Program-made: the position numbers and the translations under genes
Notes under the pieces: model-generated
What the model was told of the DNA's origin: nothing
The model's input: the letters and a program-made list of their open reading frames with translations, nothing else
Database searches by the model: none
NCBI GenBank assembly: GCA_964036195.1
Contig: OZ038457.1
Coordinates: 3,382,635-3,446,634 of the forward strand
Length of the DNA: 64,000 nt
Direction: 5' to 3'
From: Sphaerolaimus hirsutus
Taxonomy: Eukaryota > Nematoda > Chromadorea > Monhysterida > Sphaerolaimidae
Shown: piece after piece, positions 1 through 11,600 of the stretch
Layout: each line of letters begins with the position of its first letter
How positions within the stretch are numbered: the first letter of the stretch is position 1

Positions 1-13
1 AGGTGAGAATTCA

Positions 14-1051
14 ATGAGTAATAGTGCCACAGAAAGCAGTGCCACAAGGCACAATGCTGAGGCACCAGCAGCAAGTGCTGCTAGAAGCAACAATGGCCAG
101 GTAGATATGGTCAAGTGCATGTGCACTTTCATGGAAAACATGATGGAAAAACAAAATCAGATGATGCAAATGTTGACAGAAAAACTGTGCAGCAATCAGT
201 CAAGTGGCACACCTGTGACAAATCCCACTGACTTGACAGGTGACACAGGGTACACACCTGACCAAAGGCGTTTGTGGACGCCACTATTGAATGACAAATT
301 TTCCACATTTGATGGGGAGGATGCCCTGAAATTCAAACTGTGGATGGGTGACTTAAAAGCCAGGATTAGGCTCACAGGAGCACCTGATGAATTTTCAGTC
401 ATCCATGTGCGTAAATGCCTGAGTGGCAGGGCTCTGCGCCAATTTGAACATCTACCTGATGAAGACAGACAGACTTTTGAACAAGTCTGTGCATTTTTGG
501 AATTGCAGTATGGTGATCACTTTGCCACACAAAATGCAATGAACAAGTTGATCACAATCAAACAGTCTGCACAGGAGCATGTCCGTGATTACGGCTTGCT
601 AGTGGAAAGTTTAGTGCACCAGGCACTACCTGACACAAATACCACAGCGCTGAAAGTGCAGTTGAAGCACTATTTCATGGGTGGCTTGTACAACAAGTCC
701 ATGCAGAATGCATTGTATGCACTGCCAACCTATGAGTTAATGACATTCAAGGAGTTGGTTGAAAATGCTGAAAGGCTGGAATTTGCTGAAAAGCGAGTGA
801 AAGTGCATGCACCAAGCGCACAGAAATTTTGTGCAATGCATGGCACTCACACACATTCCACTGAGGAATGTGATATTACAAAAAACCAAGCCAAGCAAAT
901 TGCAAATGACAAGCTGGCACAGCAAAATGGCAGACCTGGAGCAAATTGCTTCAATAGATCCAAGCATTGGAATGCCAATTGCTTCCCGCCAAAGGTGCAG
1001 CAACCTGCTGCAGGTGCTGAAAACAGACAAGTGTACCAGAAAAAGTGGTGA
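14..1051 (+). CDS. Gag-like protein of Ty3/gypsy element
   Basis: A 345-residue open frame begins at the first ATG after the leader. The N-terminal part is polar, followed by a Met-rich helical stretch (about residues 31-60). A capsid-like region follows, starting at FDGEDALKFKLW, which is typical of the retrotransposon gag family. Near residue 272 there is a nucleocapsid-like C-x2-H-x3-H-x5-C cluster (CAMHGTHTHSTEEC) rather than a classical CCHC knuckle. Pol lies in a different frame that overlaps the gag end, so Pol would need programmed frameshifting. The frame itself is intact. Confidence 0.85.
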   Translation: MSNSATESSATRHNAEAPAASAARSNNGQVDMVKCMCTFMENMMEKQNQMMQMLTEKLCSNQSSGTPVTNPTDLTGDTGYTPDQRRLWTPLLNDKFSTFDGEDALKFKLWMGDLKARIRLTGAPDEFSVIHVRKCLSGRALRQFEHLPDEDRQTFEQVCAFLELQYGDHFATQNAMNKLITIKQSAQEHVRDYGLLVESLVHQALPDTNTTALKVQLKHYFMGGLYNKSMQNALYALPTYELMTFKELVENAERLEFAEKRVKVHAPSAQKFCAMHGTHTHSTEECDITKNQAKQIANDKLAQQNGRPGANCFNRSKHWNANCFPPKVQQPAAGAENRQVYQKKW

Positions 1052-1526
1052 AGTTTTCACAAATCTGTCACACATGACACACAGGACTGCTGGTTGTCAA
1101 AAAGGGACAATTTCAACAAGCAACCCTGTGAAAAAAAAATGGACAAGGTCCAAGGTGCACAATATTGATTGTGACCAGGAGGGTGAACCTCCTAATGCTG
1201 TGAATCGGGTGCAGCATGTGGCACTGCCACAAAAAGTGCAAATGAAGCCAAAAACTGGCTCAAAGGTCAATCAGCCATGTGCCTATTTGAATGGCACACA
1301 ATTTGACACCTGTCGCCCGGACAGTGGTGCTGATGTGACTGTGGTGACCGAAAATGTGGTCAAAAGGCTTGGCTTGATGCCAAGGCCCACCAAGCACAAA
1401 TTGCTTGCTGCCAATCAGACGCCGATTGACACAAAAGGGTGCGTAGACATCCAAATTGAATATGCAGGTGGCACAGCCATGCACACATGTCAAATTTCAA
1501 ATGACATTGACTATTATGTCCTGTAG
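807..1526 (+). pseudogene. Pol N-terminal part with aspartic protease (ends in a premature stop)
   Basis: Retropepsin domain. The active-site motif D-S-G-A-D lies at about 1320-1334, preceded by a hydrophobic strand and followed by a second hydrophobic segment. The frame overlaps the last quarter of gag. It ends at a TAG (1524-1526), but the same frame continues immediately with GQDVMPKLG, the usual end of the protease region, so the stop is a nonsense mutation and not the natural end. The true N-terminus of Pol is unclear; the ATG at 807 is only the first one in the frame. Confidence 0.8.
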
Positions 1527-2171
1527 GGACAGGATGTGATGCCAAAATTGGGCATTTACATGAGAGCTGCAGATGGCAGTAACCTTTTACCAGAGGCCAG
1601 AAATGTGCCTGTCACCAGTGACATTCAAAGGCAGTTGATCAAACACTGCAAATTGGAGAGTGATGACCAGTCAACACTGGTAATATTTTCTGATAAACAG
1701 GGCCAGCCAATGCATGCTGCCCATGTGCCACTGCACAAAAATGAGCCCCCAACTGAAGTGCTCATAGGCAAAGTGCAAACTTTGGACAAAAGTGAATGGG
1801 CAAAAATGCTCAATATTGGCAACTGCACAGATGCAGAAAAAGCCAGGTTAGTTGATGCACTGTTTGAGCTGCGCCATGCTTTTAGCTCCATGTACAAAAC
1901 AGATGCATGCCAAAATGTTGATGAAATTGGATGCACAGATGTGGAGCATGAAATTGACACAGGTGACACCCTGCCATTCAGAGTCCCACCAAGGCGCATT
2001 CCACTTAGACTGCGCCCAGAAGTAGAAAAAATGCTCAAGGACTTGCTTGACCAAGGGTGCATTGTGCCATCAAATAGCAATTACAGCAGTGCTTTTGTGC
2101 TAGTGAAAAAGAAAGATGGCTCATGGAGATTCTGTGTGGATTTCCGCCAGTTGAATTTGAACACAGCGTGA
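1527..2171 (+). pseudogene. Pol: protease-RT linker and start of reverse transcriptase
   Basis: This continues the protease frame after the premature stop. It includes the RT fingers motif KKDGSWRFCVDFRQLN (about 2110-2156), characteristic of Ty3/gypsy RTs. The frame hits a stop at 2169-2171, but the sequence that should follow (DSYPLPRVDD) is found in another frame straight after, so there is a small indel near 2160-2170. Confidence 0.85.
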
Positions 2172-3142
2172 CAGCTATCCATTGCCTCGCGTGGATGACA
2201 TGCTGGATCTGTGGGCTGGGAGAAAATTTTTCTCCACCATGGATATAAAATGTGGATATTACAACATCCGCATCAAAAAGGAAGATCAGCATAAAACTGC
2301 ATTTACCGCATTGGACCAGTTGTTTGAATGGAAGCGCATGCCATTTGGGCTGCATTCAGCTCTGGCTACTTTCCAAAGAGCCATCAACAACATGCTGATT
2401 GAACATCAAGGCTATTGCAGAGCCTACTTAGATGACATCATTGTGGCATCTACCACACTTGAGGAGCACATTGCTCACCTGAAGGCAGTGATTGCAACCA
2501 CATGCAAAGCTGGATTGAGACTGAATCCACGCAAGTGCCATTTTCTGAAATACACAATTCAGTATTTAGGGCATGTCATCAGTGGTGATGGAATCCATGT
2601 GGATCCAGACAAAGCCACAGCTATTCAAAGTTACCCATTGCCTGCCACCAAGAAAGAAGGCATTTCATTCATGGGACTTGTCAGCTACATGCGGCGTTTT
2701 CACCACAACCTATCCCATAGGTTAGCACCATTGCGCAAATTTTTCCAAGCTGCTGAAAGCAGTAAGGCACAATTGAAATGGACACCTGAGTTGGAGAAAT
2801 TATTCAGGCAAATTTGCACTGAGATGGGTGATCCAAGGGCATTAACAATGCCTGTGCCAGGAAATGACTATGTGATTACCACTGATGCTAGTGCTGATGG
2901 ACTAGGTGCTATGTTAGAGCAGAAAAATGAACAAGGCAAGTTGCAGCCAATTGCTTTTGCTAGTTGTGTGACTGCACCTGCGGAAAAGCGCTATTGTGCC
3001 ACTGAGTTGGAAGCGCGTGCAGTTGTTTATGCACTTCAAACTTTCAGGGCATACATCACTGGAGAAAAAGTGACAGTGTTTACTGATCACCACCCCCTGA
3101 CACAGCTGTTTCAGAAAAATAGCCCATCCCATAGGCTGTACC
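2172..3142 (+). pseudogene. Pol: reverse transcriptase palm and RNase H
   Basis: The catalytic YLDDI box of the RT lies at about 2425-2439. The RNase H domain follows, with TDASADGLGAML at about 2881, the central Glu in ATELEARAVVYAL and the last Asp in VFTDHHPL. A second indel near 3135-3145 throws the frame off at SHRLYR; the expected continuation LQQFDVKLCYKPG is found in the next frame. The catalytic residues themselves are present. Confidence 0.88.
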
Positions 3143-4411
3143 GTGTTGCAACAGTTTGATGTGAAATTGTGCTATAAGCCAGGAATAAAAAATCTAGTGG
3201 CTGATGCTCTTTCAAGGGCACCTGCAGGCACAGTTCCTGTTCGCATGGGGGAAAATGACTCCATTGACCAACCAGAAGTCACACTTGATACAGTGTGCAA
3301 CATCAACTTCATCAGTGTGTCACACATGTTAGCCAAATTGGCTACACCACAGGTAAGTGCTGTGAACAACATTGCATTAGCAAGTGACAAAGAGCGCAAA
3401 GACATGTTGCGCTGGCACCATGAAGGGCGCTGGGCAGCACATGCAAGTGCTCAGAAAACATACCAGCGCCTGAGACCATTCTATGGTCATGGAACATGGC
3501 CCACACTTGCAGCGGATGTGCAAGAATATTGCAAAAACTGCAACACATGCAAGCAGCAATCAAATTGCTATGAGGTGCTGCCATTGATGCCAAGGCCACC
3601 TCCTGACCAGCCGCGTTGGCGCTGGCACATGGACTTTTCCACGTTCATGCCAAACAGTTACAAAGGGCCAAAGTATTGCCTTGTTGCAATTGATGCTATG
3701 TTGCGTTTAATCGAGGCAAGGCACTGCAATGCAACTGATGCAAAAAGTGCAGTTAAACTGTACAATGAAATTGTTGCTAGACATGGGGTTCCAGAAGAAA
3801 TCGTGACTGACAGTGGGACACATTTTAAGTGCCGTGAATTTGAGTTAGCTTTGCAGAAAAACCAGACAGTTCTGCATGTGACCACACCTGGTTCCAAAAC
3901 CAGCAATGGCATCTGTGAAAGAGCCATACGCACACTGCAAGATGTGCTGTCCAAGAAAAGAGCTGATGACCACCGAGCCTGGCACCTGATCCTGCCTGAT
4001 GCAGTGGCTGCCTACAATGCTACAGAGCATTCTGCAACAGGTGTGTCACCATTTGAAGCTCATTATGGCTCAAAGCGTGCAACAACTGGGCATGAGTTTG
4101 AAGTTGCACCACCACTTGTCAAATTTTGGCAGATGATCAATGAAAAAGTGGCAAATGCCCAAAAGAAAGCAGCAAACTCTGCTTATGTCACAAATCCCAC
4201 CACCAAGTTCAAAATAGGTGATACCATTTTTGTGAAGGATACACCTGCCATGGGAAGTTGCAAAGCAAAATTGGACTTGCCCAATTCCAAAGAAGGTAAA
4301 ATTGTTTCATTCCCATCTCCCAAGGCTGCAACCATCAAATTTAGTAATGGTAAAGTGCGTGTTGTCCCCATTAACATGCTGCAGCCCCGTTCTTTAGGTT
4401 CAGGTACTTAG
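3143..4411 (+). CDS. Pol: end of RNase H connection and integrase
   Basis: The open frame starts in the RT-RNase H tail (NLVADALSRAP). An integrase zinc-binding HHCC module comes next, with the two cysteines in CKNCNTC at about 3535-3555. The catalytic core has its first Asp in WHMDFSTFM (about 3631), its second in IVTDSGTHF (about 3805) and its Glu in GICERAIRTLQ (about 3918), the DD(35)E arrangement. The C-terminal part (IGDTIFVKDT through GKIVSFPSPKAATIK) resembles the GPY/F-like DNA-binding module of Ty3/gypsy integrases. As a fragment of a broken pol it lacks its own start. Confidence 0.85.
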   Translation: MLQQFDVKLCYKPGIKNLVADALSRAPAGTVPVRMGENDSIDQPEVTLDTVCNINFISVSHMLAKLATPQVSAVNNIALASDKERKDMLRWHHEGRWAAHASAQKTYQRLRPFYGHGTWPTLAADVQEYCKNCNTCKQQSNCYEVLPLMPRPPPDQPRWRWHMDFSTFMPNSYKGPKYCLVAIDAMLRLIEARHCNATDAKSAVKLYNEIVARHGVPEEIVTDSGTHFKCREFELALQKNQTVLHVTTPGSKTSNGICERAIRTLQDVLSKKRADDHRAWHLILPDAVAAYNATEHSATGVSPFEAHYGSKRATTGHEFEVAPPLVKFWQMINEKVANAQKKAANSAYVTNPTTKFKIGDTIFVKDTPAMGSCKAKLDLPNSKEGKIVSFPSPKAATIKFSNGKVRVVPINMLQPRSLGSGT

Positions 4412-4713
4412 GAGAGGATCAACAGGAGACCAGTCCAGGAACTTTAGGATCAAAACAGGTGATTTTGTGATTTAATGTAGTTTAGGTATTTGAGGCCAAA
4501 TACTTCCTGCACCCCCCGAGGAGTTAGCAGTGACTTCCAGTGATAAAAGTGATCCTAGGCATAAAGCATTGAATTAACAAAAAGTTCATCTAGTGATACG
4601 TGTGTGATCCTCTTTCCCATTTCGTTGTTTAAATAGTTGACAGCTGAGCCCCACAAGGCATCAGCAGCAACCCAAGCAGCCAATGAATCAGCAACCACCA
4701 ACCAGCTCTACCA
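4412..4713 (+). other. 3' noncoding tail of the retrotransposon, probable 3' LTR
   Basis: There are about 300 noncoding bases after the integrase stop. A purine-rich stretch just after the stop (about 4411-4431) could be the polypurine tract. The remainder is where a 3' LTR should lie, but without the 5' LTR in the window its borders cannot be fixed. Confidence 0.45.
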
Positions 4714-5045
4714 ACTTTACACACCGTGGAGGTACATGGAAGCACATTACCTCAATATTATATACTACAGCAACATATGACGGCTTATTAACCCATGGTA
4801 GCACATAGAAATGGATACTTTGATACTAAAAATGCCACAAAACCAATTAAAACAACCACCAATGTCAATTTGTGTGTGAAATTGCGCGCTTGCGCGCAAA
4901 AATTTTGCAAAATACCTAGTGCTTAGTACTAAAAATTTCTGTCGATGTTTTTAAAAAAAAAAACATTTCGGATGTCATGTTTTTAAAAATAAAAAAAACG
5001 TTTTTTTAATAAAAAACGTTTTAAAAAAAACATCTGCCAACCCTA
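4714..5045. mobile_element. Partial hAT-type element, TAGGGTTGG family
   Basis: The right part matches the intact element at 60534-61218, including the GCGCGCTTGCGCGC palindrome at about 4884 and the CCAACCCTA terminus ending at 5045. The left part is replaced by the retrotransposon. The right flank (CTCAGATG) corresponds to the empty site TTCAGATG near 49306 in the other ATP8B copy. Confidence 0.8.
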
Positions 5046-5419
5046 CTCAGATGACATTCCGCCGTACATTTTTCCGGAGGAAACACTCCATCATGACGTG
5101 ATCACTTTCGTCGCCATCACGCCTTCCATAAGTTCTCGGCTGGCCGTCTGCCAGCCAAAGACATAACTCCTATCTGTTTGTAGAGTATCGCGTCTGCCGA
5201 GTATACCATATGCTATCGAATAAGTTTCCGGGGGTTATTTTTAAGTCAGAAAATTTTTATTCAATGCTTCATTCCTTTACTTATATATTTTACAAGCATT
5301 TTTAGAGTCCAGAAGTTTTCGCATACCAAACACTAACTCCAGGCAAAAAGGGAGTTATTCAAAGCCCCCTTTGTCTGTTTATTCCTACCCCCCACCCCCA
5401 AAAAAAGACCCCCACCCAC

Positions 5420-5693
5420 CAGCGATTTTACCCCCATCAGCCTCATTATGCATAATAACCCTCACATCATCAGTGGCGCCAACAACAGGGTCTCGGGGCA
5501 AAAATAATTGAAAATATTGTCCGGTTGTCCATTCCCAAACCCCAGCCAAAACGGTGCAAACTATGCACATTGCCAAAAGAAAAATCACGATTCCAATTAT
5601 CAAGACATTTAGGAAGCGGTCCAGGGAAGTCCGTTTGAAGGCGGCAGTGCCGCTGTTTTGCATCAATTTTGTGTCCGTGCCGGCGAACACCAC
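5420..5693 (-). CDS. ATP8B: ATP8B gene B exon: TM3 and loop
   Basis: The 274-nt exon starts [15 protein letters not shown] and [11 protein letters not shown], then a hydrophobic TM3 segment and the TM3-TM4 loop ([14 protein letters not shown]). It differs from 50123-50396 at eight positions, all synonymous by my reading. The donor GTGGGTGGGGG is G-rich. Confidence 0.95.
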
Positions 5694-8600
5694 CTGTGTT
5701 GGAATTGTCAATGGTATTTTGGATTGGAGGGTGTGATAGGGTGCGGTACGGTAAATGGTTACGGTACGGTAAATCTCGAAAATAGTGTTGAACGGTAAAC
5801 GACCGAATGTTATAATAAGGAAACACAGATATAGCTGATTTCAACAATTTTGTTAGACAAACATAGGACCGAGCCGGGTCACCATTAGTGTTCCAAAAAT
5901 GGAAAATTTTGGAATAAATAAGCAAATCAAATACATTTAATTCCACAAAATCTCTCAAAAACAAGCATAACCAAATCTCTCTAAAAAAAGCTATTAAAAA
6001 ATAAATAATATTTTTTCAGACATTTTTTTCATCTACCGTGTGTAAATACTGTAAAGCCAACATCCAATCCACTACCCCTATCAACCTTCAACCCCCCAAC
6101 CCCCCCCCCCCCCCCCCGCGCACTGACCAATCCATAGCACCACCTGGTGTTCCTGAGCACGCAGCCGCGCAGCAGCACCGACTCGACGTCGAGGGGCACG
6201 CGCACGTCGCCCCACCGCAGCTGGCCGTCGAACGTGGACAGCCGGTTGTTGGGCGCCTCGCATTCTACCTGGGGGTGGAGGGGGGGGGGGGGGAGGGTTG
6301 ATTAGGCTTTATGAAGGTGAAGGGGAGAAGGAGACAAATCGCTAAGAATAAACTAGAAATAGCCAAAAAAGTTAAAATAGCTTCAAAAATATATATGACC
6401 AGGTAAAAGCCAAAAATAGCGATTTGAAAAAGAAAATTGGCTAAATTGAGCGATTTTTAGCTAGCTGGTTGCCCAAGGGTGTCAAAAAAAATTTATACGG
6501 AAAACGGAAGAAAAATTTTTTGCACTTGCCGGAAAAATTTCAGCAGCCGGGAAACGGAAAACAACGCCGAAAATTGAGCCGGAAAATGAAAAAAAAGCGG
6601 AAAAACTGAAAATTAAGCCGGAAAACAGAAAAATTGAAAATTTAGCCGGAAAACGGAAAATGAGCCGGAAAAATGGAAACGGAAAAAAATTTAGTGGCCG
6701 TGAAACGGAACGAAAAACGGGGAAAAAAATTCAGCGGCCGGAAAACGGAACGGAAACTTGACACTCTACGCTGCCCCCCCCCCATCATTGGAGAGCAGTG
6801 GACCGGCAATCTCTTATACCTCACAAACTCGAACCCGCGACGCGCCCCTCCAACCTCGCCATTGAACTTAGACAGCTGGACCAGATCGTCTCCGAGGAGC
6901 TCCGCAGTTTCCGTGGGCGATTGGCGCGCCTTAAGGTTCGTCTCTCCGTCCAATTCTGCGGTTTCCACGTAGCACAGACCGCATGGCTCCGAGCTGCGGT
7001 TTTTAGATGTGACGAGATTTTATTTAAAATTAGGGATTAAGGTCTCCGGATCGGGATCGGAATTTTGACCGAAGTTCTAGTATTGAGGGTTTTTTTCTAC
7101 AATTTTACAAAACAAATATCTAAAAATACACTTGAATGTCAGAAAAGTTGTATAAAAGCACACTGGACGTTTCAGTTCACATTTTGTAGTGAAAGTCATT
7201 TTTCCTATTTTACCATTTCCACTAATTCTTCCGGGATCGGGATGGGGGCCATAGGATCGGGATCCGTCTGAACCCTAAACCCCCGTTCCGAACCCTACAT
7301 AAAAATCACATCACCCCCCCCCCCCAACCAACCTACTAAGCAACAACAAATCGGCGGCGACAAAGTTGTCGCTCTGCAGTCGTATAATGTCGCCGACGCG
7401 AATGTCCTGCCACCGCTGCTGCTGCAGTTCGCCGCCGCGGACAACGTCCGTTTGTCGATTGTTTACCTGGTTGTCGCTGCGGCGGCGTTGCTGTGGGGGG
7501 GTGGGGGTATTTGAGGGGACTTGTTGGTTTGTTTGTTGTTGTTGTTGTTTGGGGGGGGGCGAGATCGGGGAGGTAAATATTTTTTAAATCAGTAAAAAAA
7601 CACTAGAAAAGTGATTGTCGTTCCTTTTGTTAGGGTTTGTATTTTTACTTTTGCATATTACTTTGCACATCAGTAATACAACGTTATCTAGCGATTTTTA
7701 TGAATATAAATTGAATACCGTAAATCCTCGAATAACTCCCCCTCAAGTCTGACGAAAAAATAACTCTCCCCTCTTGAATAACTCCCCCCTCTGGGTGAAA
7801 AATATCCTACAAAATTTACAAAAATGATCGATGAAAATACAAAATAATGTTAACGTATAGCAGCGACAGCAGATACATAACGTGTACGCATTGTATATAC
7901 ACTGTTTTATTGTTGTTGAACTGTTAAATACCTGGATTACATTAGTTAACAGAATGCATTCATACAATGAATTTCTGAGGAAAAACTCCCCCCCCCCCTT
8001 GAATAACTCCCCTCAAAACTCTGACGAAAAAGAACTCCCCTGGGGACTTATTAGAGGATATACGGTATTTTCCTCTACCTAAATTGTTTGTCAACCCTAG
8101 GTGGTGGTGACCCAGCTCTTTTATGGAGGCTTGATCAAAGAGTGTATAGGGTTTTTCCTTATGTTACTCAATACGTCAACCTGGGGTCAATTCTGCAAGT
8201 AGACAAGCGATAAGAATTAAGCGGTATGTGATAATTGAAGTTTATGAGTAGAATTTGTGTGATAAGTTATTACTACTCATCACATTTCTTATAGCTTGCG
8301 AAATTGGAATTGGGCCCAAGTTCGAGTAAATGCAACACTGACGACATCACGATTAAAATGTAACGATGCACCTACGGTGCGTCAATAATTATAACTGAAT
8401 ATCGGTGACACAACCACGAAAATTCACTGTACAGGAAATCACAATGAAAATGCGGCATGGCGAACCTAACACTTTTTGGACCCCGTTCACAGATTTTCTG
8501 TGATGACAGAAAGTTAAAACACATAAATCTCCCTTTTGTGATGAAAATGGAAAATTTGACGTGTCAACGCTGCCGATGAAAATTATATTCAACGCGGACC

Positions 8601-11600
8601 CGCGCAATGTGCCCAAACAATGTTTACAACAAATTTCGAAAAATAAAAAAAAATTCATTAAAAATCAAAATTTTCCAAAAATGATCAGTTGGGCGCATTG
8701 CGCCGGATCAGTTCTGCCGACTGTCAACTATAAGCAAAAATACACAAGTTTAATTCCCCATTTTCACCAGAAAAAAGTCGCCTATATGATGTAGCCCTAC
8801 TAGTCATCTAAAGCCACCAGCCATGTATTTCTACCTGCTGCACGTAGGGTTCAAACGGGATCCCGATCCCGATCCCGGATCCCGTGAAATTCCGGGATTT
8901 ACCAGTCCCGATCCCGATCCCGAAACCCAAATCCCGATCCCGATCCCGAAATCCAAAAATACCAATCCCGATTCCGATCCCGAGAAACTCCCAAGTCCGG
9001 GATCCCGATCCCGGAAAAATTAGTGGAAATTATAAAAAGTGAAATAATGACGTTTTTGCATGCAAAAAAGTGGATGCAAACCCCCAGTGTCAATTTTATG
9101 CCACTTTTCTGGCATCCAACAGTGTTTTGAGACCTTTATGAACAACTGTGAATGCCAGAAAAATGGCCAAAATCTCTATCCCTAGAACCCAATCCCGATC
9201 CCGGAAAATGCCAATGCCAATCCCGATCCCGTGACCCCAATCCCGGCCAATCCCGATCCCGATCTCGAAATCTCAAAAAACCAATCCCGATCCCGATCCC
9301 GAAATCCCAAAAAGTGAATCCCCATCCCGATCCCGAAAACTCAATCCCGTTTGAACCTTAGCTGCACGTCTATACCCAGTAGTCATCTTTGTCCCAAATT
9401 GGGGGGGCATAGATAACTAGTGTGGGGGGATGAGCAGTATAGGGTGAGAGTTTGAGTGTTCATGCACTCACTTTGGTACCAATGCCATTGGATGCCTGGC
9501 ATTCTTGTAGCGACTATTATAGCCACTTTTATCATCAAGTCAGTTCACACTGTATAAAAATAAGTTTTTTTTAAATGATCATTGAAAAAAAATCCAACCT
9601 ATACTCTCCTAATCATGTAAACTGGCTGCACTAAGCCTCCATGCCATGCTAATACTCCCACTAGTCATCTATGCCCCCTCCAAATTAGAGGCGTAGATGA
9701 CTAGTGTGTATATGTAAATATACAAGTAGTAAAATGTAGAAATGTGACAGGTGGGTGTACAGAACTTGCAGGTCTACATTTCTAGCGGGTATAGATGACT
9801 ACCGGCACAGGCCCTTTACAACTCAAATTTCTGTCACCACAAAAAACCCCGCATGAACACCTTTCTACATTGGAACCACACACACACTGGATGTGAACTG
9901 GATTTTAGGTAGCAGAAGCATTTTCAAGAGCACATACAGCAATGTTGAAGGGTAATCAATCTTGCAATGTGCAAGAGCATGGTTTGCAACCCATCAACTA
10001 AAATTTTAATGAGAACCAATCCGTGCAGTTGACATCCAATTACACCCAATATCAACTGGGCTGACTGGTTTTCATTAAGATTTTACACGGGTCTACATGA
10101 CTGGCAGGTCTACATTTTTAGCGGGTATAGACGGCTACAGGCAAAGGCCCTTTACAACTCAACTTTCTGTCACCACAAAAAACCACGTGAACACCTTTCT
10201 ACATTGGAACCACACACACACTGGATGTGAACTGGATTTTGGTAGCAGAAGCATTTTCAAGTGCACATACAGCAATGTAAAAAAGGAATCAATATTGTCA
10301 TGTGCATGAGCATGGTTTCGCAACCCATCAACTAAAATCTTGATGAGAACCAATCCGTGCAGTTGACATCCAATTACACCCAATGTCAACTGGGCTGACT
10401 GGTTTTCATTAACATTTTAGTCAATGGGTTGCGAAATCATGCCCATGCACAAAGAAATATTGATTCCCTCTCGACATTGCAGAAATATTGGTTCCCTCTC
10501 CACTCAACATACATGCGCACTCGAAAATTGCTCTGCTACCTAAATTGAACTAAAATAGAGTTGACAAGAAAACCAGTTGACATCAAGCGTGTGTCTCCGT
10601 CAACTCTCAACAAACCACATCATCGGCTGCGTCCTTGCCGGCGCTCACGGCCAACACGAACAGGAGGGGTAGGGCGGTCGACCACACCGGGTAGGGCGAG
10701 ATTTGGGGCACTGCCTATGCGTAGGGTGCAGGGCTGGCAGGGCGGAGGGAAACAGACGAGGGCATTTGGGCGCTTTTGAGGCACTTGGGTGTGTTTGAGT
10801 GGGTTGGTGTGTTTGTGAAGTGGTTGTATACTCGGCGGATATCGCACTTAGTATGGAAACATACCATGACCCATCTGAATAATGAACTAAAAATTATAAA
10901 CTTTTTCATCATAATATTTCGTTTTTACCATGGAGTTATTGATTACGAAATCTATCACGATTTTATTCATGAAATTATGGTAGGATTCTGCAGATACTTT
11001 GCGCTCCGTCGAGTATACTACTTCTCAAACTTGAAACAACTCAAAACTGAAATGTCATTTCAAATTTTCGAAACTATTGAAAAGGTTCAGATTCTGGGAA
11101 TGACACTTCTGATATTTACACACCTAATAAATAAATACATAAAATGTATATTCACTTAATGAGCCACTTTACACAACTGATGCAAAACAAGGAGCTCTCC
11201 AAAAAGCGTTAAAAAAAGGTGCAAACAAAGAAGGGACAACACAAAGTTTGACATCGCTGAGCTAAAAAATACTAAATATATAATATACACAGGGACGGAC
11301 AGTCGGGCGGGAAACGGTACGGTAATTACCGGTAATTTACCACGATAAAAATAGCTGTAAACGGCACTCTAAGTTTTGCATATTTACCGGTAATAAACCA
11401 TGGGGCCGGTAAAATTCCCACCACAACGGACAGTGCATTGAACTACAGAAATATCTAAAATCGCTTTAAAAAAATAAAAAACCACAATCATACGAAAAAA
11501 TCCCATTTAATCAAGCCTCCAAAGCATTGCAATAAAACGCCAATAAAGTCACCCGCCCGCAAGGGATGCAAGAATGAAATTTATAATACCAACAAACACC

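Larger units (their letters stand above)
1..4713 (+). mobile_element. Ty3/gypsy-type LTR retrotransposon, left end outside window, pol broken
   Basis: The reading order gag, aspartic protease, reverse transcriptase, RNase H, integrase is that of Ty3/gypsy elements. The window opens 13 bases before the gag start, so the 5' LTR and primer site are missing. Pol carries one in-frame stop (1524-1526) and two frameshifts (near 2165 and near 3140), so this copy cannot make an intact Pol. The right end is placed near 4713, where the sequence changes abruptly into a hAT-type repeat seen intact at 60534-61218; the retrotransposon appears to have landed inside that repeat. No target duplication can be tested because the left flank is absent. 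Confidence 0.9.

Noticed and set aside
737-1075. Minus-strand open frames across the retrotransposon
   Set aside because: Antisense shadows of gag and pol without known motifs.
8823-9361. Open frames rich in Pro-Asp-Pro or Arg-Asp-Arg repeats (also at 21320-21844, 44331-44869, 50447-51005, 55172-55621)
   Set aside because: They are translations of the GGGATC/GGGACC arrays of transposons in any frame; no start context, splice sites or conserved domain.
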